DNA from: Pristionchus mayeri | Taxonomy: Eukaryota > Nematoda > Chromadorea > Rhabditida > Neodiplogasteridae | NCBI GenBank assembly: GCA_036245805.1 | Contig: BTRK01000005.1 | Coordinates: 3,162,001-3,226,000, forward strand | Reading direction: 5' to 3' | Length of the DNA stretch: 64,000 nucleotides | In this document: one piece after another, positions 1-12,120 of the stretch | Layout: each line of letters starts with the position of its first letter | How positions within the stretch are numbered: the first letter of the stretch is position 1 | The notes under the pieces: model-generated | What the model was told of the DNA's origin: nothing | The model's input: the letters and a program-made list of their open reading frames with translations, nothing else | Databases searched by the model: none | Translations under genes and position numbers: made by a program

Positions 1-417
1 TGATGAATTTCTGGATCTAAATGCGTTGATCTTAGTTTGCCCTCTAAATCTGAGAATGTGCTCGAGTCGTATAATGGACGGTTCAGGGTTCATTGTGTCG
101 ACTGAGTAGAAACATATGAGATCGAAAGGTCACTTCTGGCATCGAGCGTGCTTTCACAGAGCTCGATGGTTTTTCGATTTGCTATTTGAATGTGCTCTCT
201 CGAGCATCAAAGATTGGCGCTGATTTTTTTTTGTATTGAGCGTGCATCTCAAAAGATCGGATTGGAAAGGCAATTGTTCATTCGCGCTTTGGTGTAAAGT
301 TATCCTGGATTAGCATCAAAATTCCTGCATATAAAAACAAGTGCTTATTTTCGCTGAAATTTATTCCTACTCGAACGCACTCCCATATTTGATGTTTCAA
401 AGATGGGCTATACTCAC

Positions 418-1302
418 AATTAGACCTTGACCAGCAGCTTTGTATGTTATTGCACCATTAACGACCGTTTGCTCGGCATGTCCAAGCAAGTAGCATACAC
501 CGGTAATGATGAAGGGAATGATGAGCTGAAGGGCAATCAGGCCTCGAACCAGAGGAACAGGCCAAATCTGAGCATATCATTAGGAAAAATGAGTTGTGCG
601 GCTCTCCCTTTATATAACACTCAAATGTTGGCTCAGTACTTATTGAGGAAAATTCTCCCACCCCACTCCGTAAAGTTCGCAATTAAAAAAAAAATACATA
701 AAACGTACTTTCTCGCTAAGAGCCAGTTGCCGAAGAACGAAATATCGATGCAGTGCTATGAGTAATTTCCCGAAAATTGCACCCATCATGACGCTCTGAT
801 TGACTGCCTGACAAGGTCGTTGAAAACACAAAAATAAGGGTATCTTGACGCTATCTAATACGAAGCATTGTTCTCGACACTTAAAAAAATTAAGATTAAA
901 GGTTAAATATGAATACCAGAAGAATATTTTTCATCCAAGTGAAATTCGCGGGCCAATTCACGCGATTATTGAGAATGTGAGTAAGTATTGTGCAGACGCC
1001 ACAAAGTCCTCAAATTTGATTTGAATTAATACTTCCAATAATTAACAAAAAAAAATATAACGCTCGATAATCATTTGTATATTGATTGCACCATACGGGG
1101 GAGGATTGGTTCGATCTCGATCCTGTTTATCTGTACAAAAGGGGGGCCGATATGGTCTTTAAAATAACGCACCAGTAATTATGAAGAAGGAGAAGAAAGG
1201 CGTGCGTAGATGCACATCTTTAGTCAGTGACAACAAGCACATGAAATAGCAAAACAAGGGAGCAAGTATAAAGTCGGGTATGTAGATAAGCACCCAGGAC
1301 AT
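418..1302 (-). CDS. Serpentine chemoreceptor (srg/srv-like), 3' part not seen
   Basis: A seven-transmembrane chemoreceptor, read as exons on the minus strand. The first exon starts at the ATG at 1302 and encodes TM1 and the start of TM2 (begins MSWVLIYIPDF, then LAPLFCYFMCLLSL). A middle exon near 709-803 holds a TM3-like segment ending in LHRYFVLRQLAL. An exon at 418-567 (50 codons, acceptor CAG, donor GTGAGT) holds TM4, with WPVPLVRG followed by ALQLIIPFIITG. One exon between TM2 and TM3 (about 900-1000) is uncertain. The remaining TM segments should lie at 1-417 or beyond the window edge, and I could not identify them. The family is expected in chemosensory neurons, binding unknown ligands. 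The class is a guess from hydrophobic pattern and short motifs. It may be a partial or dying gene. Confidence 0.5.
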
Positions 1303-1722
1303 CTCTGAGGAGACTATGCATGAACTAGTAATACTACTCGTGCGTGTCGAAAGTGTGAGCACCTGATCTTGGTGAATGCAATATGTGTTAGGCAAAAACA
1401 CATTTGAACAAAGCATGCTCAAACTCTATTGTATTCTTTTGATCAGACTAGTCAAGCATTATGAGCGCCCTATAAGCGATCAAACCATCACGTGAATCAA
1501 GCATAAAGGAAGTGATAAGGCGAAACTACGGAGAGATTGAAAGTGTGAGGATTGTGTTGCAGCTTTGCTTATTATATTCGTCGAGCTCAACACATTCTAA
1601 GAAAATGTGTAATAACAAAATGATTTTGAACTCTATTCTTCTTTAATCATCCAACTCGTGCATCTTTATATCCCGAATTGAGCAAAGGGCATGTTCAGTC
1701 ACGAGTCTGACTGCATTCTCAC
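1303..1722. other. Intergenic, nothing recognised
   Basis: AT-rich sequence upstream of the minus-strand receptor. It probably includes that gene's promoter, but I see no clear TATA box or repeat. Confidence 0.3.
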
Positions 1723-2004
1723 GGCACTAGTTGGAATCAGAACTATGACGTCATGCCGACTTTGATGTATCAAAGGCGGTGTGACGTCATAGTTCGCATT
1801 AGACCTAGTGTCATTGTCACTAAAGGCGTGCGGCCTGCTTCTTCATAAGTGAAGCACTAGGTCGGATGAGAACTATGACGTCATGTCGCCTTTGATGTAT
1901 TAAAGGCGATATCACGCCATAGTTCGCATACGACCTAGTGCCACTAAAGGCGTGCAGCCTGTTTCTTCATTCTTGAGGCACTAGGTCGGATGAGCACCGT
2001 CAGA
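1723..2004. repeat. Tandem array of TGACGTCA palindromic MITE units
   Basis: Two full hairpins and one broken start lie head to tail at 1723-1812, 1853-1942 and 1977-2004, with a period of about 125-130 bp. Each full unit begins with a form of GGCACTAGGTCGGATGAGAA, carries TGACGTCA or a one-base variant in both arms, has a short loop around TTTGATGTAT, and ends in the complement of the start. The units are separated by related spacers (ACTAAAGGCGTG and following). A single copy lies at 60946-61035 and a diverged relative at about 14985-15150. Confidence 0.7.
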
Positions 2005-3943
2005 TGGCGAAGATATCCATATATGTAATACCAAGTATATAATTGAACCCATTTTCAGATTTCATACCGTGGAGTCTATGGACCATCATTTAATATTCAA
2101 GAAATTGCATCAATTATTTACCCAAATAGTCACATTTTAACGTTGAATATGCGTAATCTGATATGCTACACCTAATCCATGACCGTGATAAAGCATGACC
2201 TCATACGTAATCTAGGGTCCCCCAAGTAAAATGTGAAATTCTTCCAAAAAATTATTTTTGCATGGCCATTAGGTTATCGGCGATGCTGAATCTGAATGCC
2301 GTTGTTAGAAATTAATTAAATTTCAATTTGAGTAAGTATGAAGTGATCACTCTAAGCCCCGCCCCTCGTGGTGTAGTGCAAGCCGCCCGCATGTATTTCG
2401 TGCGTTGCGTGCGGAACGGTGTGTCAACTCGTTCTCGATGGGTCATATTTTTTTGCATTCACAGTTTCAATAATATTTCGATTATGCCTTTCATTTACTG
2501 ACAAAATAGATAGCAATAGAGTAACTAATGATTTTGGTTGAAAAAAGGAGAATTTCGAATGGAAGAGCACCATCTCCCTGTCACCACAATCAACGAAGGC
2601 TGATGTCATTCGACATGATAATATATAAGCAAAACTGACTGATATATACACACAAAATATTAAAAAAACCATATTATTTTGAGCAGAGAATAAATTGATT
2701 TCGATCAATAAACGTCGATAAATTCAAATTTCAGTTATCCTATGACGAAAGTTACCGTAATTGCTCAAAATAAACATTTAATTATATTAATTTTTTAAAC
2801 AAGGTTTGCAAATATCAATTTTCTCAATTTTGTCGTAAACTCTTCATTCGGCATCGCATAATCGATTAATGATATAACTGAAGAGGGGCACTCTGTAAGA
2901 CGTCCATTAGACAATTCTTTATAAAAAGTGGGTTCAAATGAGTGTGCAATTCAGTATGTTTGCAAATACAGAATCCTTTCAAAATTTTTCATTAGTCGCA
3001 TACCAATCTGTTCTTTCTATTCACCGAAAACTGAATAGGGGCACCTTGAAGAAATCGAAATATTTAATAAAAACCAATTTATAACGGCAATTTGAATTCG
3101 CGGGCGAGTAGAAAAGAGCCCCCGTGCACTGCACTTTCGAATACACCACGAGTTGAAAATTTTACTTGGGGGTCCCTATACGTAATCTTGTTTATAACAC
3201 GAGTATCACGAGTCAGTGGAGGAAAATTGACCTCTCCAGGAAGAATTTGCAAAACTTTGAATGTTTTTGTCCTTATATATGGTAAGTGAATATTCATGGG
3301 CAAAGATTTTGATTGGTATAGGTAGTTGGTCCCTGAGCCGGCTTGTAGGAAATTTCCGGTTTTGCACCTGGCTATGCTGTATATCAGCTCCAAGATGAGC
3401 TACAGAGATGTCATTGGGCTCAAAATGATCGGGGAATTGTTGTGAACAGCTTTCATGTTTTGCCCGAAGGTCAAAGATCAAGGATCAAAAAGATACGTTA
3501 GAAAACCCATTTTCGGACCTAAAAAAATAATTCTTGATGCTCTTTCAAGATATGTTCCCCCTGGAATTTTATTGCTGATTATGCTAGCATAAGTCCATAT
3601 CTGTATAATAAAAATATAAAATTGGAATTTTTCGATAGGGTATTTTTTGTTATTTGGCTCTGAAGGTGTGAAATTTCAATTTTTTTTGAAAATTCACATT
3701 TTCTAAATTATCAGTTGATCTCAACCACGAATTTGCATAATATCTCTGGACTGAAATAATTCGAGTTGCGCTTTTGCCTTTTGCGTTTTTGTTGTCCCCC
3801 CCCCCCCCCCCGCTTGCATTATTGTATTCACCAAAATCTTCTAAATTGAATCTATCATTTTGTCGCAGATAGAGTTTTCTCCGTGGAGACTAGGCCACAT
3901 CCAAGCATACTTATGTGCTATGTGTCTATTTTTCGCTGTTGTA
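2005..3943. other. Long intergenic stretch, no gene supported
   Basis: I see no coding exons with protein-like composition. It holds AT-rich sequence and a run of about 16 cytosines near 3797-3812. A motif resembling AACGTTGAATATGCGTAATC at 2140 recurs in diverged form near 7520, suggesting an old dispersed repeat. Confidence 0.3.
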
Positions 3944-4832
3944 TTAGGTTGTCTCAAAAGTGTCTCCTTTTTTTTACCAATTTTAGATGTTTGTTTATCC
4001 TTTCCTTCAATGTTGATGAATCCCCACAAGTTCTTCAGTAGTCGAATGGTGCTTGGTTACTCTTTTAAAAATACGCTATCACAGGTCTACACACTTAGTA
4101 ATACCAACACAGCAAACTTCCAAAATCAGCGAAATTGCGCCAGAACCATTATTTTTATTAGCTCATAGTTGAATGGAGAATTGTGATAGGCACATAAATG
4201 ACACATTATTGTAAAGCGTGACATATGGGCATGTTGATGTATGCATTATAGTGAGGAGGCCTGATTATCCGCACTTGGGATGAGCTCTTGTTCGTAAAAT
4301 CACGCTAGGCAGTTTTCTGTTGATAAACAATGCATAACCCTGCACCTTTAGCGATTGACTCAGCCAGCTCAATTGTTGTGGTCATTGAAGTGCCCGGCAT
4401 GTTTGTTATAAACTTTAAATTCGGGAAGTCTACAACTACCTGATCGTGACCAGCAGTATTGCTAAATGGCGAAATTTGTCCTTCGAAATCTGCCTTTTTT
4501 GCTCTACCCTGTTTTTAATATGAATGCCGGATATTTTGCTATAATCTTAAAGAGCAACCCTTATAGTATCACATATCATGAGGGCATAATCAAATGTTGC
4601 CTCGTATTCAAATTGCAGTGACGAAGAAATAGAACCCAAAAATTTACATTTTCTGAGTTTTCGAGATATCGCATAATTATTCGCATACAACACTTTCTAT
4701 AAACGATTCAAACCTACTATTCTATTCTACTTACATAACCCCAACTTGCACTAAATGGAAATTGCCGACAGGAAAAGCAATCGAGAAAAAACTTGAAAAA
4801 TAAAATAGGGAGAAACTTTTGAGACAACCTAA
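3944..4832. mobile_element. Mariner-type non-autonomous element, 889 bp
   Basis: Terminal inverted repeats start TTAGGTTGTCTCAAAAGTGT on the left and end with the complement (ACTTTTGAGACAACCTAA) on the right. TA dinucleotides flank both sides (3942-3943 and 4833-4834). TTAGGTTG ends and TA target duplication are typical of Tc1/mariner. No transposase frame of useful length is inside, so it would depend on a transposase made elsewhere. Two other elements here have similar ends and nearly the same length (9709-10597 and 19715-20612). Confidence 0.75.
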
Positions 4833-5323
4833 TATGTTTTTTTTGTATTGTGATACAAAGCCAAACAGAAAGTCAAATCATTCAGATGACTGACTAACAT
4901 TAGCCCAAGTGTTATCTGACGTAATGCTATAAATGACTATGGAACCATATGTAATACTTGCACGGAATTTGAATGAGTGCAAAGCGACCAGATGCAAAGA
5001 TTTCGTCGAAACTGGAGTTATACCAACGTGCGCTTCTTATTGTATACGGTATTAGTGGAACCCATCAAAGCACCTGCCTAGTCTTTACTAGGCATGTGTT
5101 TTGAAGGACTCCATTAGGATGCTATTAAAACAAGAAGTTCAAGTGATCATTACTTCCTACTAATTCCGCTCATAACTGCAATGACGTTACTCCGAGTAAA
5201 AATAACGTTCATTTATGACATAACATAGATGACATACTATTCACACAAGCGCAGCACTTGCACTACCATATGTGCTGTCACGATGTCATGGTTGCATTTT
5301 AGTTTTCAAACCTTGCGTCACGT
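4833..5323. other. Intergenic, upstream of a chemoreceptor
   Basis: No exon or repeat was recognised. It should contain the promoter of the plus-strand receptor that follows. Confidence 0.3.
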
Positions 5324-7164
5324 ATGCCCTATTTCTACATATCCCCCGAAGTGCAAAATGCGATAATCTATTCTCAACGAGTGCTCTTCTGTTTCTCGGC
5401 CTTCTTCAACGCAATCGCATTCACTTGTCTTCTTCGAGAAACGCCCGCGAATCAGCTAAAGTTTCGCAATTATCTGATCTATATTCAGGTAATTATCCAA
5501 TGCAGTTTTCTATGAGATCACCCGTGTTATGCTACGTTGCAGATACTAGCATTCTCAAACGACATCAATTTCGACGTCGCTGTCGAGCCGTTTCCGCTGT
5601 TTCCGGCGTTCGGCGGATTCTGCAGCGGTACCATATGCCGATGGAATGTGCCCATCCAATACTCATTCGTAACCATAGTTTGCCTCAACACATATCAGTG
5701 GTATTATTTCCGGGAACCACTGTGCTGCTCCTTGGCAATATAGGAGCGTCGATCGTAATTTGCATGCTGTACCGTCATCAAACGCTGATCAGGGGCACAT
5801 TTAAGCTGAAAGAGGGACGTCGATTTATCTCATTTTTGTTTTTGATTTTTGTTTTTTGTTTGTCATTTTTGTTTTTTTTTTTCATTTTTATTTTTCATGT
5901 TTGTTTTTCATTGTTGTTGTTTATTTATTTTTGTTTATGCTCTCCATATCCCCTCTCGATCAGTCTACGGTATGGAAGTTTGAGATTATTCCGCTACTCA
6001 TTCAGCAAACACTCAACGCTGTTCTAGTGGCCATAATCGCTTTCTGTTCGTCTCCGGGTATTCTCGCTTATTCATTGCACTTTGATGGCACGAGAACGGA
6101 GGAACTCATAGACAATGTAATTACAATTTATCTTCGCGATATTGTCTCAAAACATACAGTTATTTGAAATTGGTTGAGTTTATATGTACGTAGACTCGGA
6201 TATGGGGTGCGCCTACAGCCTGATATCAGCATGATGACTAAAAAAACTGTTGAATCACTCTGAAACTACTTCTCAGTACGCCCTTGGAGACTTGTGATGG
6301 ATGAGAGAGAGGGGCTGGCATGTACTTTACGTTCGAACTCCCGCCATTGTTATTGCACTTCCTACGCTAACACTTGCAGTAAGTAATATTTTCCTGGTGT
6401 AATTCTTACCTGACAACCCAACTAGAAAATGGCAGATTTTTTTGGGTAATCATAATTGGTCAGATAGTTACGCCATTCAGGTTCTGATCAGTGCAATTTC
6501 TATAAACATTATAATGATCACCCACATCGTATATTCTCTCCATCGTGACGTTTGTTGTTGTTGTTCGCAATTAATTAATTAGCGAACGCTGTTGAATTGG
6601 AAGCACCGACAGCTCTTAGGCTCAGACTCTTCGTAGTAAGGCATCGGCGAACCAGAGCCTAAACGCTACGATCTGCTCTCAACTCAGGTATTTGCGGCGC
6701 TATATAATTCAAAATATACACGGGATAGAAATCATGTATTTTAGTTTTGTCCGGACGTTCATATACAGAATATGGTGCTATGATGTGTATTGTAAGTAGG
6801 ACAAACGAATTCAGTTGTTTGTACCTGCAGCCCTTCTGGTCACTCCAGGCATCATGATTATGCTGTGTCTGTTCTGGGAGACGCTCTTCTCTTTTGGTGA
6901 CTGACTTAATATATTTAGTATATATCTTGCCCTCAAAGAAACAACATACTTATAGTTTAATCATACAAATTTTTTTTTGTATATCAGAGGTCTGTCAAAT
7001 TGCCTACTTCTCGTTGTACCCGCACTCGCTCACGCACTGGTATTTGCTTTATTTATTTGTTTTTATGTATTTTTAGTCTCGTCCTGCTCGCAATTACACC
7101 TGCCTATCGTGCAATGATGCAGACATGGCTACGAGCACTCATGTGTTGGAAGGTATACGCCTGA
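5324..7164 (+). pseudogene. Serpentine receptor (srh/sri-like), probably degraded
   Basis: A plus-strand chemoreceptor in several exons. The first exon encodes an N-terminus and TM1 to TM2 segment (starts MPYFYISPEVQ, contains QLKFRNYLIYI). After a short intron the next reads VAVEPFPLFPAFGGFCSG and then WNVPIQY, resembling the conserved TM2-TM3 region of SRI/SRH receptors. Further segments are visible: LLGNIGASIVICMLYRHQ near 5730, a TM before 6115, VLISAISINIIMI near 6481, LLVTPGIMIMLCLF near 6840, and a C-terminus TPAYRAMMQTWL near 7100 with a stop at 7162-7164. The frame changes around 5695-5720 without an obvious intron, and a T-rich low-complexity tract (5820-5945) interrupts the coding part. 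I therefore call it probably pseudogenised; a real gene with poorly predicted introns is possible. Confidence 0.45.
5820..5945 (+). repeat. T-rich low-complexity tract
   Basis: A run of TTTTTG, TTTTTC and TTGTTG units inside the receptor gene. Open frames across it are compositional artefacts. Confidence 0.6.
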
Positions 7165-7808
7165 TTGTCGAGCCCGAGAAAGAATACCACTAGGGTTAAA
7201 CGAATATGAGCGCCAATTTCGTCCCTCTGTCACCCCTTCCCATCTCTATCTGTCTTTCTCTCTTTCTCTCGCAATTGCTCTTTACATAGGTTTCGTTCCT
7301 GCAACCCTTGGTACCACGCGCTCTTTATTCTACACAATTTTCAGTTGTGTGGTGAGAGGGTGTATAGAACGACGAGAGTCTGGCATATGGACCAGTGCGC
7401 ATCTGGTTTCTCAATCTGTCCATCAATTATTTTCAGAAAGATCAAGTAACGCCCGTTTCGATCACCCAACCAGCTCCAACTAATTAATTGGCGTAAAATT
7501 CATTATTCGTCTTGTTACATTGTAACATTAAATATGCATAACATATTAGATAAACGTAGTCTGTGCCCACGATAAAGCGTGACCAGGAGAACAATCATAT
7601 TTAGTTACAATATTTAGTTACAAACTTTTTGGTTTCCTTTCCACGTATTAGCAATAATTCAGCAGAAGTAAGCATATTCCTTTATCGTGATTTGTGTAAA
7701 TAATATTGTGTCATGCGCTTGAGTGAACTCGCACAAGCGATGTGCTGACTTCTTCATTCCTATTGAAAGCCAATCGACGAACTGATGAAGTGAAGAGAAG
7801 AAGGCACC
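7165..7808. other. Intergenic between convergent receptor genes
   Basis: It contains a pyrimidine-rich stretch (about 7220-7280) and a diverged copy of the repeat seen near 2140 (about 7505-7590, CATTAAATATGCATAAC and following). No exons were recognised. Confidence 0.3.
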
Positions 7809-9308
7809 TAGGAGCGATTGTGCTTACCATGTTGGATAATTTTGAGAATTTCTATAATTTTTAAGCATGTTCGAACTGCAATAAATAATATCTGTGTTGC
7901 AGGGTATCTGCGTAAAGCATATACGGAAATGATTCATTCACAACAATATTTGCTAAAATATTGGGGTGTCCGGAGTTCCGCCATTTTTTTTTATTTTTCT
8001 CCAATAATATACAATACTCAATGATCAATGTATGCTCTCTTCTTTCTCACTATCACCGTCCAGCGATCGGGTGGAGTCGCAATTCCCCTCTTCCAGAATG
8101 CGCTATTCTTCCCGAACACCCCAATAGCAGTGCAAGACTTCTCGCTGACCAGAACGGAGTGATCGAAGAGAGGCCGAGAAAGATAAATTGAGCGGCCATG
8201 CTAAACATCACGCACCAGGTACGAGCCAGCATCTGCGTACAATGAACTTCAGATTCACTAATCAAAAATAGCAAAACGCTCAGAAGAAGAGTGTTGCTCT
8301 CTTCTTCTCTCAAATGCCAATCAATTGTGGTAGAAAATAATTGAGTGACTGCTCAACTTTTTACGGGCCACATGAAAATGACATTATTGATGAAGAAGAG
8401 TATGTGAAAAACGTAAGACACAATACTGTAGACAACCAGTCCTCTCTCAGCAGAGTGTCTAAAATATCATTTTTTTTGGAATTTTCCCTCCACTTTGGAG
8501 TATGATTCAGGAAACATTCTTGGAAATTCTCGAAAAAACATTTTTTTGGAAATTCTCGAAAAAAACAAATTCTCGAATCAACATTACAAAAAGCGAGCAA
8601 TAATTATCAAAAAAAACTTACTTCCGATCATCCAAACCGTAAAATAACTTCCGTTCCTTGACGATAAATCTGACTAGCACGAGATTGACAACTAGAGTAG
8701 CAAGAGATACAACATTCGAGATGATTTTGTTGATTATTTGAAATGTCTAGAAATGTCTTTTATTGAGTTTCATTTTTTAATAAAAATAATTAATACCTCG
8801 TCAGTTTGAATTTTTATCGGATAAACCAACGAAATATTATGGAAGTGAATTGGACGATATTCAATTGCAGAGAAAAACGATGTGTGTATCAATGCGGGAA
8901 TAGATAGAAAGCACGATATCAAGATTGAAATGTAGAAAGTTTTCGAATTGTTCTTGAAATATATCAGAATTGTTTGCAGACTTCCTCTTGTTTTCAAGGT
9001 ACTGTTGCCCATGTTTATCTGTCTGTGTTATCGCCGCTCCTTTGCTACCGAAATCATTTTTTTTGTTGTAATTAACAGTTGCGCACACTACGTGTCTCAG
9101 AACGCGTTTCCTGATGCGCGGAAAACTAAATTATTAGACTCTCTTGTTTCAGGCGTGAATACATCATTACTTTCAGTCGGTTGAGTGCGACAAAGAGCGA
9201 CGTATGGAGAGCGACACATCCACAGGATATGTAGAGCAGGGCTAAATCGGGATGAATTCGCAGGAATGTGTATAATCGAGTAATCGTCTGACTCTCTCCA
9301 AATCGCAT
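7809..9308 (-). CDS. Serpentine chemoreceptor (srg/srv-like) interrupted by a MITE
   Basis: A minus-strand receptor whose exons stay in frame over most of the gene. An exon near 9171-9308 holds a TM3-like segment, LLYISCGCVALHTSLFVALN, followed by RLK. An exon at about 8776-9001 holds TM4 and the following loop (KTFYISILISCFLSIPALIH). An exon near 8637-8747 holds TM5 (NVVSLATLVVNLVLVRF). An exon near 8365-8463 holds TM6 (GLVVYSIVSYVFHILFFINN). An exon before 8127 holds TM7 (MFSMAAQFIFLGLSSITPFW). A 164-bp mariner derivative with TA duplication lies directly after this, in or next to coding sequence. A candidate last exon (VRTCLKIIEILKI) follows at 7828-7875. TM1-TM2 exons upstream were not found. 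The TM3/TM4 splice phase is unresolved. The MITE may have disabled the gene. Confidence 0.5.
7961..8124 (-). mobile_element. Internally deleted mariner derivative (164 bp)
   Basis: It begins TTGGGGTGTCCGG, ends CCGAACACCCCAA, and is flanked by TA on both sides (7959-7960, 8125-8126). The interior (about 8027-8110) resembles the transposase 3' end of the intact mariner at 38109-39350: both carry CAATGTATGC, then a CTTCTTTCTCACTA stretch. It is therefore a deletion derivative of that family. It sits inside the minus-strand receptor after the TM7 exon. Confidence 0.75.
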
Positions 9309-9419
9309 GCTCTCTTTCTTTCACTAACCAGCAAGAGAGTGTGTGCTATGGGGAGAGTCAGGCCATTGCTTGTCTAATCATTTTGGACATATCGCTAAAA
9401 CAGGAAATAAAGTCATAAC

Positions 9420-9550
9420 TAGGGTTCCCTTATTGGAAAGGTTTTGTATCATTTTCAGATATGCTTCATGTGCACTATATCTAAGAATTATGTAGCGTAC
9501 ATGAAACATATCTGAAAATGATACAAAACTTTTCCAATATGATAACTCTA
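9420..9550. mobile_element. hAT-like palindromic MITE, copy 1
   Basis: A near-perfect hairpin of about 130 bp. The left arm starts TAGGGTTCCCTTATTGGAA and continues through GGTTTTGTATCATTTTCAGA; the right arm is the complement with some mismatches. Other copies of this family in the window have 8-bp target duplications (see 40727 and 45642). Confidence 0.7.
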
Positions 9551-9708
9551 GTCAACGTCAAAATTGTGGCTAACGAGTTGATACAAATATTTACAATTCA
9601 TACGGTCAACTGCAACTAACTAATCGGCTTTACGAGACCAATGCCCTGAATTGTCGTGTAGAATCCATACATGAACGGAGTATTAGTTAGTTGGTAAGCG
9701 ATTAGATA

Positions 9709-10597
9709 TTAGGTTGGTAAGAAAGTTCTGTCGCGTATAATTTTTCCATTTTTTCTCTACTGCATTGCTTGTCTGGAAATCCAATTTAACATTAGTTGAA
9801 GCGGCATACGTAGTATACAGCAACAGGTTTCCTATTTCGAATTTAAATCGACTAAAAAAAGAAAATCTTGAAAATTTGGAAAATTACGATTTTTATGTGC
9901 TATTGTTTTAACTCTACCGTTTTAATACGCGATAGAAACTGCTTCTATTCATTTGATGTGTGATAGCAATAGAGTTGTACTTCCAGAATATCACACAATA
10001 TCCGGTATTCGAGATGTGTTCGAAGCTGTAGATTGCAAAAAAAGCTGATTTCAAAGATCACATTCAGGCATCAGCCTTTGCAAAACTGTGGCTTACAAAC
10101 AGTTAGGTGCACCACTCTCCAATTTAAAGTAAACACTAAGCATGTCGTGTACTTCACTACCCACAACAATTGATCTTACTAAATCAACCGCTAAATCTTC
10201 AGGAACGTGAGATGCTTATCCTCAAAAATAAATCTAGTGTAATTTTCAGAATTAGGGCTGATCCCAGGTTGGCTTAATGAGGCGGTCTTATTGGTACACA
10301 CTCAAAAGTATGCCCACTTGCTGCACTTTGCAATAGTGGGTTAGTTATGTCCATATCACGCTTCTTCTTTCTACCATGGGCAATTAAATTGTATGGTTGA
10401 CGATCAATGTCACTGAATTTGGCAGTCGACCGTGCCAGAATTAGTAATTGGAGAAAACTGTGATAACGTTTCCTTGAAAGAGTAACCAAGCACTATTAGT
10501 CAACTGAAGATCGTATGGCGGTTGATCAAGTTTGAAGGGAAATATAATCCAAAATGTAAAATACGTAAAACGCGACAGAACTTTCTTACCAACCTAA
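9709..10597. mobile_element. Mariner-type non-autonomous element, 889 bp
   Basis: The ends are TTAGGTTGGTAAGAAAGTTC and its complement, with TA at 9707-9708 and 10598-10599. No transposase is recognisable inside. The left breakpoint of the 13.3 kb tandem duplication (about 9783) falls inside it, so the downstream duplicate (23087-23900) lacks the first 74 or so bases, including the left terminal repeat. Confidence 0.75.
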
Positions 10598-10613
10598 TAC
10601 ATAGCGCCATGCA

Positions 10614-10877
10614 TTATTGCCTGATGAAATTTAAAAGGTAATTAAGAAAGAAATGGTGATTCCTCTGTTTTGAATAATTAGTATACAGAGAAACAATACA
10701 GATGTAACAAATTACAAATAAACGGAAACTGACAGTTGCTCCGTTAATCACAATCAGTTTGAATGTATAATTGTGAGCGAATGGGTAAACGAACAGTGCT
10801 GCGGGGATAGTAATGAGAAGTGCGGCCGTGATGAGTATGGTCTGGCCCATATCGAAGAGCCCCAGCACGTCCATCAT
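10614..10877 (-). pseudogene. Serpentine-receptor fragment
   Basis: A minus-strand open stretch of 87 codons is rich in membrane-type residues (LITAALLITIPAALFVYPF, then FRLFVICYICIVSL) with two hydrophobic segments. It looks like TM4-TM5 of a nematode chemoreceptor. No flanking exons were identified, so I treat it as a remnant; it could instead be one exon of a larger gene. Confidence 0.35.
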
Positions 10878-11194
10878 TTAGACAATCAATTATCTTCGTC
10901 CTAGCATAGGGAAAATTCAGAATTGAAAAACAAAGACATAAATTTGGGGAAAGATTTCTGCGCAAATTCGGGGTATTTATCTCTGAGAAACCGAAGGGAA
11001 AATGCAGGGTGCTTACTCAGATTTCGTCTCAGTAAATGCCGTGTATTCAAGCTGTGATTAGAAATTCCATCTGGTAATGTAGCACATGTCAGAAAGCAGA
11101 GAATTCGATCAAAATGTCAATTATAGGAGAAGATAAAAATACAATACTGTTTCTGCTTCACCAAATCGGATCAGCATGGTTACTAGGATTTCCG

Positions 11195-11313
11195 AATACA
11201 AATACAAATACAAATTTTTATTCCATCCATTCATAGTGCGTATTTGGGGGTACGGGAAGATCCTTTGATGGAGTTGATGGAAGTTACGTCGCCCTTGGCG
11301 ATTCGTTGTGTGG
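11195..11313 (-). mobile_element. 3' end of a truncated non-LTR retrotransposon
   Basis: On the minus strand it runs from ACACAACGAATCGCC through ATGGATGGAATAAAA to a tail of short repeats (TTTGTA units; AATACAAATACAAATACAAA on the plus strand). The same sequence, split by a foldback, lies at 58818-58850 and 60349-60425. Shared 3' ends with short-repeat tails suggest a severely 5'-truncated LINE or SINE. Confidence 0.55.
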
Positions 11314-12014
11314 ACTATAGCACGAATTGATCATGGTAAAAAAGTGCCATAATATTCGTAAAATTTATCTTAGAATTCCACGTATCTTTATCGCCAAAAC
11401 GCTTTCATCGAACGAGCGGTCTAGAGAGTGCGTCTTATGATGAGACAGAAACCTGTTTAGCGAACTACAATTGAACTATAGTGTAGATGTCGTGATCGTA
11501 TAGTATTTGGATTATGCTAGAAAAAAGGCAACGGAGTGTAGGCCAGGTAGGTGGTAAGCCAAGGTGATCGTACTATGGGCAAACACCAACGAAACAGCGT
11601 CGTTTCTCCACGTCATCTGGTGAGAAATGGACTTTTGCATCAGCTTGATCAGAATAGACTCGAGTTGACTCTAGAATTTATCGACTAATATCGCTCATGA
11701 GTGTCATCATTTCGTCATTTTAAATTCTCATGCCTCGCTTTACTTCGCTTACAGCTTCTTGTCACTTGTGCCCAGCATAAAGAAAGGCATGCAGTGTAGG
11801 AGCGGTGTGTCGGGGGCGATGTTTACCAAATCGCCCCACGCCTTACACCACGCTTTTCAGATTCGGTCAGACGCCAATCAAGCACGACCTCTCCCACGTG
11901 AATACGAAGATCGTCGGTGGCGACGTCGCCATTCCCTACTCAATTTGCTATTAAAATTTGCAATATTACAAGATTACAATTTGCTTATTTAATCTTTATT
12001 TAATCTAATTGCAG

Positions 12015-12120
12015 ATTCGAGACCAAAGACAGGGATCCTTCAGAGATCTGGAACAGCCAGTATAACATCATCTTCGACATCCAGGTCGGAGAGAAGCGTC
12101 AGCGAGAAGCGCGTGGCTGA
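12015..12120 (+). pseudogene. Solo terminal exon of a SCEEV-family gene
   Basis: Preceded by the acceptor TAATTGCAG, the exon reads FETKDRDPSEIWNSQ, then NIIFDIQVGEKR, and stops at TGA 12118-12120. This matches the last exon of the complete family member (ends IIFDIQVGEKR and three more residues) but has a short deletion near its start. No other exons of this locus are visible upstream, though a GACTCGAGTTGACTC promoter-like motif lies at 11657-11671. Remnant of a fourth family member. Confidence 0.65.

Noticed and set aside
3092..3481. Overlapping frames of 65-104 codons on both strands
   Set aside because: No signal peptide, domain, splice pattern or similarity to other parts of the window.
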